Source: Streptosporangium lutulentum (GTDB taxonomy: Bacteria > Actinomycetota > Actinomycetes > Streptosporangiales > Streptosporangiaceae). Taken from it: a stretch of 64,000 nucleotides of DNA. The notes beneath the pieces are model-generated. The model did no database searches. It had not been told where the DNA came from and was given only the letters and a program-made list of their open reading frames with translations. The stretch spans positions 6,510,001 through 6,574,000 of the forward strand of contig NZ_JAUSQU010000001.1 in NCBI RefSeq assembly GCF_030811455.1, given 5' to 3'. This document shows positions 1 through 9,016 of this stretch, one piece after another; the first letter of the stretch is position 1, and each line of letters starts with the position of its first letter. The translations under genes were made by a program, and so were the position numbers.

Positions 1-711
1 TTCGCGGCGAGCATGCCGCTGGTCGGCATCCTGAGCGCGGACGTCCTGGGCAAGAACCCCCAGTGGCTGCAGGAACGGTACGCGGGCAAGGTCAAGTTCT
101 CGGACGCCAACGTCATCGCGGCGGTCGAGAAGTATCGCAAGCTGGTCACCAGCGGATACTTCGACGAGGGCGCGCTCGGTGTGAAGTACGCGGACTCGAT
201 CACGCAGTTCACCGGCGGCAAGGCCGCCATGTACATGATGGGCAGCTGGTTCCTGGGCTCCGTCCCGAAGGACGACGCCGACAACTTCGGCGCGTTCCCC
301 GTCCCCACCGCCGACGGCTCCGTGGTCATCCCCTTCGCCGTCGGCGGCTCCATGGCCATCAGCTCGAAGACCAAGGACCTGGACGGCGCGACCAGGTTCG
401 CACAGGCGTGGTCACTGGACCCGGGCAACCTGAAGGCGCTCATCGAGAGCGACGGCGCGTTCCCGATGCTCAAGGGCAAGACCCTCGACGACTACAACGT
501 CACGGTGAGCCAGGTGTTCAAGGACTCCTTCGCCTACGTCACCGACAAGAACACCAAGGTCGCCGCCATCGGATGGGCCAGCAACGACGACGCGATGCCC
601 CCGGGCCTCAACGACCAGCTCTACGCCGCCAGCCAGGCGCTGTTCACCAGCGCGGACGTCAAGGGTGAGATGGCCAAGCTCGACGCGGCCTGGGACACCG
701 CCACCAAGTAG
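1..711 (+). CDS. Sugar ABC transporter substrate-binding protein, C-terminal part
   Basis: The frame is open from the first base of the window, so the N-terminus with its expected lipoprotein signal lies outside; 236 residues are visible. The content (YADSITQFTGGKAAMYMMGSW, an ISSKTKDLDGA segment, a C-terminal ADVKGEMAKLDAAWD) matches the C-terminal lobe of family 1 extracellular solute-binding proteins for oligosaccharides. The phrase in which the bound sugar is gauged against 'GKAAMYMMGSW' is typical of MalE/UgpB-type proteins. It is followed after 79 bases by two permease genes, so it should deliver a carbohydrate to them outside the membrane. The substrate cannot be read from the sequence; the downstream glycosidases suggest a plant or fungal oligosaccharide. 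Confidence 0.85.
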   Translation, partial: FAASMPLVGILSADVLGKNPQWLQERYAGKVKFSDANVIAAVEKYRKLVTSGYFDEGALGVKYADSITQFTGGKAAMYMMGSWFLGSVPKDDADNFGAFPVPTADGSVVIPFAVGGSMAISSKTKDLDGATRFAQAWSLDPGNLKALIESDGAFPMLKGKTLDDYNVTVSQVFKDSFAYVTDKNTKVAAIGWASNDDAMPPGLNDQLYAASQALFTSADVKGEMAKLDAAWDTATK

Positions 712-790
712 TCCCCATCGGCCAACGAACGACGACCCGTGTTGAGGCACCGCCTTTCGAAGTCCTCGACACGGGCCTGAAGGAATCGAC

Positions 791-1681
791 ATGCGGACTC
801 GGAAGAGTCGGGCGAGCAGGGACAACGGACTCTTCGCGATGGCCGCCGTGGCCTTCGGCCTGTACCTGTGTTTCCTCGTGCTACCGCTCCTGCTCAGCCT
901 CAAAAGCAGTTTCACCGACGAGAACCCGTTGCGGTCCACCAGTGGTTTCGTGGGCCTGGACAACTACGGCGAGATGATCCACGACGATCAGCTCCACGCC
1001 AGCCTCGGCTTCACCCTCATCCTCGCGGTGGGGGTCACGATCGCGGCCAACGCCATCGGCATCGCGTTCGCCATGATGCTGAACCGCACCACCCTGAGCT
1101 ACCGGGTCATGAGGACGATCGCGTTCCTGCCCCAGGTGCTGTCCGGAGTGATCGTCGGCTTCGTGTGGCAGACGATCCTGACCCAGCAGGGCCTGCTGAA
1201 CGTCACCCTGCAACGCATCGGGCTGATCGACTCGCCGATCGCCTGGCTCGGCAGCCCGAACCTCGCGCTGCTGTCCATCGGCGTCGTCGTCACCTGGATC
1301 CTCACCGGTTTCACGACCGTCGTGTATCTCGCCGCCCTGCAGGGAGTCCCGGTGGAGCTGTACGACTCGGCCGCCATCGACGGCGCCACCACGTGGCAGA
1401 GGTTCGCCAGGATCACGTTCCCGCTGATCGCTCCCGGAATGACCATCAGCGTCACGATCTCGCTGATCACGGTGCTGAAGCTCTACGACGTCATCACCGT
1501 CCTCACCGGAGGCGGCCCCGCGAATTCCACCCGATCCACCGCGCTCTACATCGTGAAGCTCGCCTTCACCGACAACCGCTTCGGATACGCCTCGGCGGTC
1601 GCGATGCTGGTGCTCGCCATGTCCGCGGCCATCGCCCTGTCGGTCACGAGCCTCCTTCGCCGCCGTGAGGTGAACTTTTGA
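791..1681 (+). CDS. Carbohydrate ABC transporter permease, MalF/UgpA type
   Basis: This 296-residue protein has six predicted membrane segments, starting with one at about residues 17-38. It carries the permease EAA loop near the C-terminal half (a YDSAAIDGATTWQRFARITFP segment, with the conserved Ala-x-x-Asp-Gly-Ala core). That loop contacts the ATPase of binding-protein-dependent importers. The ATG is preceded by GAAGGAA at a good distance. It lies between the binding protein and the second permease and overlaps the latter by four bases. No ATPase gene is present nearby, so a shared MsiK-type ATPase encoded elsewhere is expected, as is usual in actinomycetes. Confidence 0.9.
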   Translation: MRTRKSRASRDNGLFAMAAVAFGLYLCFLVLPLLLSLKSSFTDENPLRSTSGFVGLDNYGEMIHDDQLHASLGFTLILAVGVTIAANAIGIAFAMMLNRTTLSYRVMRTIAFLPQVLSGVIVGFVWQTILTQQGLLNVTLQRIGLIDSPIAWLGSPNLALLSIGVVVTWILTGFTTVVYLAALQGVPVELYDSAAIDGATTWQRFARITFPLIAPGMTISVTISLITVLKLYDVITVLTGGGPANSTRSTALYIVKLAFTDNRFGYASAVAMLVLAMSAAIALSVTSLLRRREVNF

Positions 1682-2517
1682 CCGCCATCAACGACGTGCT
1701 GCGCTCCCGGGCACGCCTCGTCATCGCGGGTGTCGTGACCCTGCTGTTCGTCGCCCCGATCTACCTGACGATCGTCAACGCCTTCAAGACGCAGTCGCAG
1801 ATCCTCAAAAGCCCCGAAGCGCTGCCGATCCCGCCGACGCTCGACAACCTGAGCACCGCGCTGGCCAGGCCCGACGGCCTGATCCAGCTCGGCCTGCAGA
1901 ACTCCCTGATCGACGTCGTCTTCTCGGTGGCGCTGCTCATCCCCCTCGCCTCCGCGTTCAGCTTCTACATCTCCCGGAGGAAGACGAAGGCACGGGCGGC
2001 GGTGCTCGCCCTGCTCGCGGCAGGTCTGATGATCCCGCCGCAGGTCATCCTGCTGCCCACCATCCAGATCCTGACGTTCTTCGGTCTTGATCACAGCTAT
2101 CCCGGGCTGATCCTCTCCAACCTGGGCGGCGGCTACCTCTCCTTCGCGGTCTTCGTGTACGTGGGCTTCATGCGAGCCGTTCCGAACGAGATCATCGAGG
2201 CCGCCCGCCTCGACGGCGCCAGCGGGCTGCGGATCTGGTGGGGGATCGTCATGCCCCTGGTCCGCCCCGCCACGGCGACGGTCGCGATCTTCTCCTCGCT
2301 GTGGATCTGGAACGACTTCCTGAATCCGCTGTTCATTCTCGGCCCGCTACAGGGTCAGACCATCACAACCGGCCTGTACCTGACGATTGGTCAATATTCC
2401 GTGGATTACGGACAGCTGTTCGGCATCATGTTCCTCGCCGCGATCGTGCCGGTGGTGGGTTACCTGTTCGTGCAGAAGCAGTTCATCGCCGGTCTCACCT
2501 CCGGGTCGTCGAAGTGA
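1678..2517 (+). CDS. Carbohydrate ABC transporter permease, MalG/UgpE type
   Basis: This 279-residue inner-membrane protein begins with TTG, which overlaps the TGA of the preceding permease (TTGA), a sign of translational coupling. It has about six membrane segments and the EAA loop IIEAARLDGASGLRIWWGIV. The C-terminus 'LFVQKQFIAGLTSGSSK' is the classic end of MalG-like permeases (QKQFVAGLTAGAVK). With the upstream permease it would form the heterodimeric channel of an oligosaccharide importer. Its stop overlaps the GTG of the next gene, so transport and the glycosidase are made from one message. Confidence 0.92.
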   Translation: MTAINDVLRSRARLVIAGVVTLLFVAPIYLTIVNAFKTQSQILKSPEALPIPPTLDNLSTALARPDGLIQLGLQNSLIDVVFSVALLIPLASAFSFYISRRKTKARAAVLALLAAGLMIPPQVILLPTIQILTFFGLDHSYPGLILSNLGGGYLSFAVFVYVGFMRAVPNEIIEAARLDGASGLRIWWGIVMPLVRPATATVAIFSSLWIWNDFLNPLFILGPLQGQTITTGLYLTIGQYSVDYGQLFGIMFLAAIVPVVGYLFVQKQFIAGLTSGSSK

Positions 2518-5246
2518 CCATCAAAACGGACACTTTCAGCGCGGCGCCCTCCACCCGTCCCTCCGCAGGCGGCCGGCCCGCGGGTGTCCCCGACCTGGAC
2601 GACGTCGCCGGCGAGTGGATGGACGCCTCCGAGCTCGCGCACCTGCCGTCCCTGCGCAACCAGCGCGGCCAGGGCCATGTCAACCACGACCTCACGTCGC
2701 TGTCCTGGGTGGCGGCTCCGCCGTTCTCCCTCGGCTACCACACCGGCGTTCTCCGCCTCGACGGAGTCGCGCTCGCCGCGCAGCGCCACCGGTGGAAGCC
2801 CTGGGGCGTGCAGCGGGAGCATCGCTCCGCCGAGGTGACCGTACGGTCGGACACGCGCATGGCCCTGTCGGAGAACCTGCTGCTCTGGCAGGTCGACGTC
2901 ACCAACGAGCGGGCCGTCCCCTGGACCTGCACGGTCAGCCAGGACCTGTTCGCGATGATGTCCCATTCGGAGGTGGGCTGGGGCTGGCTCTACGACGTGC
3001 CGTGGACCGAGGGCGACTACCACGACTTCGTCACCCTGGAACGGATCCGCGACACGACCCGCGCCCGGAGCGAGCACCTGCCCTACCTGCTCGGCGCGGG
3101 ACCACGGCGGATGCGCCTGGGCCGGCCGCGGGTCCCCGGAATCCAGCGGGACGAGGCCGACGCGGCCATGCTGCTGGAGTACGAGCTGCCGTCGCACTTC
3201 AGCCAGGACAAGGTCCTCCCCCGGCATGACTCGGCGAGCGGCACGATCCGCGGCCTCCGGTGCGTCCCCGCGTCCGGCGGCGACCCGGTCTTCGTCTTCG
3301 CCGGCGACGCCGAGCTGGAGCCGTCGACGCAGCGGACGCTGGACGGCGACGAGTTCGAGCTGCGCGACGGTCTCGTGCTGAGCTTCGAGTTCCGCCCGTC
3401 CACGCCGGAGGGCGACGGCGTCATCCTCACCCACGGCAACCACCCGGACTCGCTCCAGCTCGGCATCGAGGGGGGCCGGCTCTGGTTCGGCATCTCCGGC
3501 GAACGGGAGCACGCCGACGCCCCCTCCCTGACCGCCGGGCAGTGGCACGCGGTCTCGGTCGTCCTCGGCGACCGGCAGGTCACCCTCGTGCTCGACGGCC
3601 GCGAGGTCGCGACGACGCGGCACTGGTCGCTGTCGCGCCGGTGGAGCACCTCGACGGCCGACGGCGTCGTCGCGGTCGCCGACCGGCACTCGCCGGCGCG
3701 CGCGGCCTACGCCTTCGACACGGCGCCCACCGAGATCCGTGAACTCGGGGCGGGCGCGCAGGCGATCTGGTCCCTCACCCTCGGCCCCGGAGAGACCCGG
3801 ACCATCGGCGTCGTGTGCGCCTACGGGACCGACCAGGCCGACGTCGCCGCCGCCGCGGGCCGTACGGCCCGCGCCTTCCCCGAGGCCCTCGACGGCACCG
3901 AGCGGGGCATGCGCCGGCACTGGGACAACATGTTCACCCCGGGGAACGACGACTTCAGCGGGCACCTGCCGACGCTGCGGGCCGACGACCCGGAGCTCGC
4001 GCGGGCCTACTACATGGGCGCGCTGACCGTGCTGTACATGCGCAACCTGCACGCGAGCCCGACCGAACCGATCTTCCTCACCGGCGGGCCCCGGCTCGGT
4101 CCCACGACGACCTTCTACTGGGACCACTCCGAGTGGAGCCGCATGTACGCGCTCCTGGAACCCGCCGGGCTCAGGTCATGGCTCCGGCGCGTCCTGAGCG
4201 GGCCCTACGGCGACTCGTTCGGCATCGACGCCAGGAACGGAGGCCCGCTCGGCAACTACTACGCCGCCAACGACTGCTCGCTGTTCCGGCTGGTGGAGCA
4301 CTACATCTGCGTCAGCGGCGACCTCGCGTTCCTCGACGAGCGGGTGGGTGAGGCGACCGTCGCCGACCACCTCGAACGGCTCGCCTACGGCTGGAAGGGC
4401 AGGCGCAGGGAGGCCACCGGGGGTGTCCTGGCCGACTTCGGCGACGACTCCTGGCGGCTCCTCGAATGCGTCCCCAACTACGTCAACGTCGTCACCTCGT
4501 TCAACGCCGCCTACGTGACCATGATGCGCTCGCTGGCGGCCCTGCTCCGTTTCCGCGGCCGCGACGACGACGCCGTCCGCGCGGAGGCGGAGGCCCGCAC
4601 GCTCGCCGACGCGGTGCTCGACCTCTACGTCGAGGGCGGACGCTGGTCGATCCGTCACCCGGACGGCGTCGAGACCATCGGCCACTCCCTGGACTTCGGT
4701 CTGGTGGCCGCCGCCATGCACGACGACCTCAGCGAGACCCAGCGCCGCGACATGGTCGCGTTTGTCACCGAGCACCTCCTGACGGGCACCTGGATGAGGG
4801 CCCTGTCGCCGGACGATCCCATCGCCGAGTTCTCCGACCGCCCGGACCACGGCGCGGGAGGGGCGTTCTGCGCGTGGCCGGGGGTGACGGCGAACGGGTT
4901 CGCCAAGCTCGGCCGCCGTGACCTGGCCATCGCCCTGCTCAGACTGACCCCGCAGTCGGCGTCCGGCGCGCTCTGGGGACAGGCGATGGAGGTCCTCGAC
5001 GGCGATCCGGTCCGCGTACGGGTCGCGGAACGAGGGGTCTCCAACCGCGAGTCCATCGGCGGGGCGGCCACCGCCGAGGCGGTCATCGCGCTGTTCGACG
5101 TCGACCCCACATTCGCCGACCTCGGCACCGCCCCGGTCGCGCCGGCCGCCGGGCACGTGCCCGGCGTCGGAGTGCTGTCCAACCTCAACGTCGCACCGGC
5201 CTCCCCTCCCCCGGGGCCGCCCGGTGAGACCTCACCACCCCGCTAG
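2514..5246 (+). CDS. Cytoplasmic six-hairpin glycosidase-like protein with LamG-like insert
   Basis: The start chosen is the GTG at 2514, which overlaps the permease stop (GTGA) and gives 910 residues; an upstream in-frame extension would run inside the permease. There is no signal peptide, so the protein is probably cytoplasmic and acts on imported sugar. The N-terminal third resembles the beta-sandwich of (alpha/alpha)6 glycosidases. Residues of about 280-400 look like a concanavalin/laminin-G sandwich (GLVLSFEFRPS, LQLGIEGGRLWFGISGE, QWHAVSVVLGDRQVTLVLDG). The C-terminal half, with TTFYWDHSEWSRMYALLEP, GGVLADFGDDSWRLLECVPNY and GHSLDFGLVAAAM, fits an alpha/alpha toroid. I cannot name the GH family. 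The last 40 residues are proline-rich and probably disordered. Confidence 0.7.
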   Translation: MTIKTDTFSAAPSTRPSAGGRPAGVPDLDDVAGEWMDASELAHLPSLRNQRGQGHVNHDLTSLSWVAAPPFSLGYHTGVLRLDGVALAAQRHRWKPWGVQREHRSAEVTVRSDTRMALSENLLLWQVDVTNERAVPWTCTVSQDLFAMMSHSEVGWGWLYDVPWTEGDYHDFVTLERIRDTTRARSEHLPYLLGAGPRRMRLGRPRVPGIQRDEADAAMLLEYELPSHFSQDKVLPRHDSASGTIRGLRCVPASGGDPVFVFAGDAELEPSTQRTLDGDEFELRDGLVLSFEFRPSTPEGDGVILTHGNHPDSLQLGIEGGRLWFGISGEREHADAPSLTAGQWHAVSVVLGDRQVTLVLDGREVATTRHWSLSRRWSTSTADGVVAVADRHSPARAAYAFDTAPTEIRELGAGAQAIWSLTLGPGETRTIGVVCAYGTDQADVAAAAGRTARAFPEALDGTERGMRRHWDNMFTPGNDDFSGHLPTLRADDPELARAYYMGALTVLYMRNLHASPTEPIFLTGGPRLGPTTTFYWDHSEWSRMYALLEPAGLRSWLRRVLSGPYGDSFGIDARNGGPLGNYYAANDCSLFRLVEHYICVSGDLAFLDERVGEATVADHLERLAYGWKGRRREATGGVLADFGDDSWRLLECVPNYVNVVTSFNAAYVTMMRSLAALLRFRGRDDDAVRAEAEARTLADAVLDLYVEGGRWSIRHPDGVETIGHSLDFGLVAAAMHDDLSETQRRDMVAFVTEHLLTGTWMRALSPDDPIAEFSDRPDHGAGGAFCAWPGVTANGFAKLGRRDLAIALLRLTPQSASGALWGQAMEVLDGDPVRVRVAERGVSNRESIGGAATAEAVIALFDVDPTFADLGTAPVAPAAGHVPGVGVLSNLNVAPASPPPGPPGETSPPR

Positions 5247-5284
5247 ACCGTACGACCGCAGGACACGACGGCATCGGGCGTCGG

Positions 5285-5375
5285 CCGGCACCGGGACCCA
5301 CCGGAGCCGGCCGGCACCCGGGATCCATCGGAGTCGGCCGGCACCCGGGATCCATCGGAGTCGGCCCGCACCCGG
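5285..5375 (+). repeat. Tandem 27-bp repeat upstream of the secreted glycosidase
   Basis: Two identical 27-bp units (5311-5337 and 5338-5364, each CCGGCACCCGGGATCCATCG plus GAGTCGG) are flanked by a diverged unit before (5285-5310) and the beginning of another after. Further shorter GGCCGG-rich variants continue to about 5460. The repeats fill most of the 251-base gap between two glycosidase genes. I see no gene here. The region could be a simple slippage array or hold regulator half-sites. Confidence 0.8.
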
Positions 5376-5497
5376 CAGCCACCGGGGAACCGGCCGATCT
5401 CCGGGATCCGCCGGGGAACGGCCGGGTCCGCCCGGAACCGGCCGGCACCCGGCTCGATCGGGGCGACGTCCCCGATCTCATCGAGAAAGGACATGTC

Positions 5498-8287
5498 GTG
5501 ATCGGTAAACGACGATGGCACCCCCTGCGGACCCTGTCCGTTGTCCTCACCGTCTCGGTTGTCACGAACCTCGCGCTGATGCCTCAGGCGCAGGCGGCAA
5601 CCCCCACACCGACGCAACAGTGGACCGAGGTCCAGCAACTGCTGGCCGGCATCAAGGGTCAGTGGACCAACCAGGCGTACAGCGATGCCGTCAGCCGGAG
5701 CATGCCCAACACCGCGCTCCTCGGCAACGGCGACATCGGCGTCACCTCCGGCGGCGGTGACGGTTTCAAGACGTTCTACATCTCCAAGGGAAACTTCTGG
5801 GCCGGCAACCCGTCGCCCTCCCTGGTCGCGCTCGGCGGCGTGACGATCGCGCCCGCGGGCGGCAGCACGCCCTCGGCGAACCTCGCCCTGGGATCGTCGG
5901 CGACGGCGTCCAGCTCGCACCCCAGTTTCCCGGCGAGCCGGGCGGTGAACGGGCAGTGGGCCGCCGGCTACGAGGGCTGGGTCTCCGAGGTCGGAAAACC
6001 CCAGTCGATCAGGCTCGACCTCGGATCGGCCAAGACCATCGGCCGCTACGTGGTCAGGCACGACGGCGCGGCGCGGTCGGGTGAGACGGCCAACAACACG
6101 AAGAACTTCGTGCTGGAGACCAGCGCCAACGGCACGACCTGGGCCACGGCCGACACCGTCGTCAACAACACGGCCAACGTCACCGACAAGACGATCACCT
6201 CCGTCAGCGCCCGCTACGTACGGCTGAGCATCAGCGAACCGACCCAGGGCACGACCTCCGACTCCCAGCAGAACCCCCGCGCCCGCATCGGCCAGCTGGA
6301 GCTCTACGGCCCGGGAAGCTCGGGACCCCCGCCGACCTCGGGCACGTTCCTTGAGGAGCAGAACATCCTCAAGGGCGACGTCGACACCACGATGACCATC
6401 GGCGGCGTTCCCGTCACGATGAAGACCTGGACGGCGGCCAACGACAACGTCGTGGTGACGCAGATAACGTCCAACGGCTCCACCGCGACGCAGCTGCAGG
6501 CCCAGACCTGGTCGGGCTCCCAGGACGCCAGGTCGGGCTTCACCAACACCTCGGGCGTGTCGGGCTCCACCACGTGGGCCACGCGGGCGACCCCCACGGG
6601 CTCGCGCTGGGTCTCCCGGGCGTCGCTGGCCACCCGCGCGATCGGCGCGAACCTCGTGGGAAGCCCGTCCGCGAGCGGGGCCACCGCGAAAATGGTCTTC
6701 GACCTCCAGCCCGGCCAGACCGTCCGCATCGTGACGAGCGTCGCCGGCGGCGGCCAGAACCCCGCCGACCCGGCCCCCGGCGCCCGGACCATCGTCGACG
6801 GCCAGACCCCCGCGTCGCTCGACACCCTCTACGCCCAGCACGTCGAGTGGTGGAAGCAGTACTGGCTCAAGTCATACGTCGATCTCAACGACGACGTGCT
6901 CGAGAAGTACTACTACGGCTCCCTCTACCTGCTCGGCTCCTCCAGCAGGGCGGGCAAGACCGCGCCCGGCCTCTACGGGATCTGGGCCACCACGGACTCA
7001 CCCCAGTTCAGCGGCGACATGCACCTGAACTACAACTTCGTGGCCAACTTCTACGGCGCCTACTCCAGCAACAGGGCGGACCTCGCCCTGCCCTACTACG
7101 ACCTGATCCTCGCGTACGTCCCCGAGGCGAGGCGCCGGGCGCAGCAGGATCTCACCCGCGTCAATCCGAGCTACATCAGCAGCCGGTTCCCGAGCGGCGG
7201 GATGTCGAGCGGCCTGCTCTTCCCCGTCGGAATCGGGCCCTTCGGGTCGACGGCCGACGACAACTACCACCAGCAGGTGGGCAACTCCCTGTTCACCGCG
7301 TCGCAGTTCGTCGCCTACTACGACTACACCCAGGACAGGAACTTCCTGTCCACGAAGTCCTACCCCTTCATGAAGGAGGTCGCCGCCTTCTTCAAGAACT
7401 ACCTGGAGTGGGACGCGGCCGCGCAGCAGTACAACCTCTTCTCCGGCCCGCACGAGGGTCTCTGGGGGAAGAACTCAAGCCCCGACGTCGGGCTGCTGAA
7501 GTATCTCCTCACGGGTCTCATCGACGCGAGCACCGACCTGGGGGTCGACACCGCGGACAGGGCGACCTGGACGCAGATCCTGCAGCACCTGCCGGCGACT
7601 CCGACGACCGTCTACAACGGGCAGACCGTCTACGCGCTCGCCGACCCGGGAACGATCACGGGTAACGACACCCGCAACATCCACCCGGGCGACAACACGG
7701 TCAACCTGGAGTTCATCCACCCGGGAGAGGTGCTGGGCATCAACTCCCCGGCCGCCGACCGCCAGATCGCCATCAACACGCTGAACGTGATGAACTCCTG
7801 GGGCCAGGACAACAGCTTCCCCAAGGTCTTCACCCAGGCGGCCCGGGTGGGCTACCCGGCGCAGAGCCTGATCGACCAGCTCAAGAACCAGATCACCACG
7901 AAGATGGCCGCCAACCTGCGCATCCGCGACAACTTCCACGGTCTGGAGAAGGGCGGGGCGACGGAGGCCGTCAACAACCTGCTCCTGCAGAGCGACGACG
8001 GCATCGTGCGCCTGTTCCCGGTGTGGCCGACGAACAAGAACGCGAGCTTCGTCAAGCTCCGAGAGAAGGACGCGCTGGTGATCTCCAGCTCCTTCCAGAG
8101 CGGACGCGTCACCTACGTCGACATCACGAGCGAGGCGGGCAAGACCGTCAAGCTGCAGAACCCGTGGCCGGGCCAGACGGTCGTGGTCAACCGCGTCGGC
8201 GGCGGAACCGTGACCCCCACCGTCAGCGGCAACGTGATCACCTTCGCCACCCAGGCAGGATCGACCTACACCATCGCGGCCCCCTGA
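5498..8287 (+). CDS. Secreted glycoside hydrolase with inserted F5/8 type C (discoidin) domain
   Basis: The GTG start is preceded by GAGAAAGGA. The 929-residue protein starts with a signal peptide of about 33 residues ending near QAQA-A. Residues of about 40-120 (LLGNGDIGVTSGGGDGFKTF) begin a beta-sandwich like that of GH95/GH65-type enzymes. This is interrupted by a discoidin/CBM32-like domain at about residues 125-270 (ASRAVNGQWAAGYEGWVSE, SIRLDLGSAKTIGRYVVRHD, ARIGQLELYG), then resumes (DVDTTMTIGGVPVTMKTWTA). The (alpha/alpha)6 barrel follows at about 440-800 (DSPQFSGDMHLNYNFVANFY, FSGPHEGLWG), with a C-terminal beta domain. It would cut a polymer or glycan outside the cell for the upstream importer. 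The GH95 resemblance (alpha-fucosidase/galactosidase family) is tentative. Confidence 0.75.
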   Translation: MIGKRRWHPLRTLSVVLTVSVVTNLALMPQAQAATPTPTQQWTEVQQLLAGIKGQWTNQAYSDAVSRSMPNTALLGNGDIGVTSGGGDGFKTFYISKGNFWAGNPSPSLVALGGVTIAPAGGSTPSANLALGSSATASSSHPSFPASRAVNGQWAAGYEGWVSEVGKPQSIRLDLGSAKTIGRYVVRHDGAARSGETANNTKNFVLETSANGTTWATADTVVNNTANVTDKTITSVSARYVRLSISEPTQGTTSDSQQNPRARIGQLELYGPGSSGPPPTSGTFLEEQNILKGDVDTTMTIGGVPVTMKTWTAANDNVVVTQITSNGSTATQLQAQTWSGSQDARSGFTNTSGVSGSTTWATRATPTGSRWVSRASLATRAIGANLVGSPSASGATAKMVFDLQPGQTVRIVTSVAGGGQNPADPAPGARTIVDGQTPASLDTLYAQHVEWWKQYWLKSYVDLNDDVLEKYYYGSLYLLGSSSRAGKTAPGLYGIWATTDSPQFSGDMHLNYNFVANFYGAYSSNRADLALPYYDLILAYVPEARRRAQQDLTRVNPSYISSRFPSGGMSSGLLFPVGIGPFGSTADDNYHQQVGNSLFTASQFVAYYDYTQDRNFLSTKSYPFMKEVAAFFKNYLEWDAAAQQYNLFSGPHEGLWGKNSSPDVGLLKYLLTGLIDASTDLGVDTADRATWTQILQHLPATPTTVYNGQTVYALADPGTITGNDTRNIHPGDNTVNLEFIHPGEVLGINSPAADRQIAINTLNVMNSWGQDNSFPKVFTQAARVGYPAQSLIDQLKNQITTKMAANLRIRDNFHGLEKGGATEAVNNLLLQSDDGIVRLFPVWPTNKNASFVKLREKDALVISSSFQSGRVTYVDITSEAGKTVKLQNPWPGQTVVVNRVGGGTVTPTVSGNVITFATQAGSTYTIAAP

Positions 8288-8342
8288 CCGCGATCACAAA
8301 AGGCCGTGACATCAAGGCATACGGCCTGACAGACACAAGCTC

Positions 8343-8409
8343 GCCTGTTCTCCCTCCCCGGTGAACAGGCGCGATGGCCCCCGGCGACACTCTCGCCGAG
8401 GGCCATCGC
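8343..8409 (+). terminator. Double hairpin terminator after the glycosidase
   Basis: Two hairpins stand back to back. The first is GCCTGTTC (8343-8350) pairing with GAACAGGC (8363-8370). The second is GCGATGGCCC (8371-8380) pairing with GGGCCATCGC (8400-8409), with an inner CGGCGA/TCGCCG stem. There is no long U run, as is common in actinomycetes. It isolates the glycan operon from the ArsR operon downstream. Confidence 0.75.
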
Positions 8410-8481
8410 TCTGTCCGTCGGACGGGGGCACGACGGCCGGCCGTCACCGCCGATCGGCCCCGATCGTCCGGCGGCCCCGGC

Positions 8482-8542
8482 CGTCGTGCAACGAGTAGGT
8501 TGCACGACGATCGGTCGACGTGCAACAATCTGGTTGCACGTC
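8482..8542 (+). promoter_or_regulatory. Twin palindromic operators of the AHSA1/ArsR operon
   Basis: Site 1 is CGTCGTGCAAC-N6-GTTGCACGACG (8482-8509, 11-base perfect arms). Site 2 is GACGTGCAAC-N6-GTTGCACGTC (8517-8542, 10-base perfect arms). Both share the core GTGCAAC-N6-GTTGCAC, and their centres are 34 bases apart. They end 27 bases before the start codon of the operon that encodes an ArsR-type regulator, so autoregulation by that protein is the simplest reading. The motif itself is seen; the binding protein is inferred. Confidence 0.75.
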
Positions 8543-8569
8543 AATGCCGGAACTTGAAGGAGTTTCCCC

Positions 8570-9016
8570 ATGAGCGAAGACATGATCAAGCGCGACACCC
8601 TGATCGACGCCTCGGTCGAGCGCGTCTGGTCGCTGGTGTCCGCACCCGGCTTCTGGGTGGCCGACCCGGAGAGCATCAAGGGCACCACCGCCGTCGAGGG
8701 CGAGTCGACGGTGGCCAAGAACCCAGGGCAGAGCGACTTCCCGGTGCTCGTGGTGAAGGTCGAGCCGCAGTCGTACGTCGCGTACCGCTGGGCCCCCGCC
8801 TCCCCCGGCCAGGAGCTGACCGAGAACAACAGCACCCTCGTGGAGTTCACGCTGTCCGCCGAGGGTGACAAGACCCGCCTCACCGTGGTCGAGAGCGGCC
8901 TCTCCGCGCTGGCCGTGTCCGAGGAGGTGCGCGCCAGGACGATCGAGGACCTTTCCAGCGGCTGGCCGCAGGTCCTCGACGCGGCGAAGAAGCGCGTCGA
9001 AGAGTCGACTGTGTGA
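8570..9016 (+). CDS. SRPBCC / AHSA1-like protein
   Basis: This 148-residue protein begins DMIKRDTLIDASVERVWSLV, the standard first strand and helix of the START/AHSA1 (Aha1 C-terminal) fold that encloses a hydrophobic cavity. It continues with YVAYRWAP and a C-terminal helix EDLSSGWPQVLDAAKKRVEE. The ATG has a GAAGGAG site upstream (in TTGAAGGAGTTT). Its last four bases overlap the GTG of an ArsR-type regulator. Pairing of AHSA1 proteins with ArsR regulators is widespread in actinobacteria; the ligand is unknown. Confidence 0.88.
   Translation: MSEDMIKRDTLIDASVERVWSLVSAPGFWVADPESIKGTTAVEGESTVAKNPGQSDFPVLVVKVEPQSYVAYRWAPASPGQELTENNSTLVEFTLSAEGDKTRLTVVESGLSALAVSEEVRARTIEDLSSGWPQVLDAAKKRVEESTV

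Noticed and set aside
5185-6841. Long open frames on the minus strand across the glycosidase and repeats
   Set aside because: They are codon-bias shadows of the plus-strand gene with low-complexity Arg/Gly/Pro content and no family match.
8470-8545. Twin palindromes as a CRISPR-like array
   Set aside because: Only two units, each itself palindromic, with an 8-base gap between the sites; an operator pair explains them.
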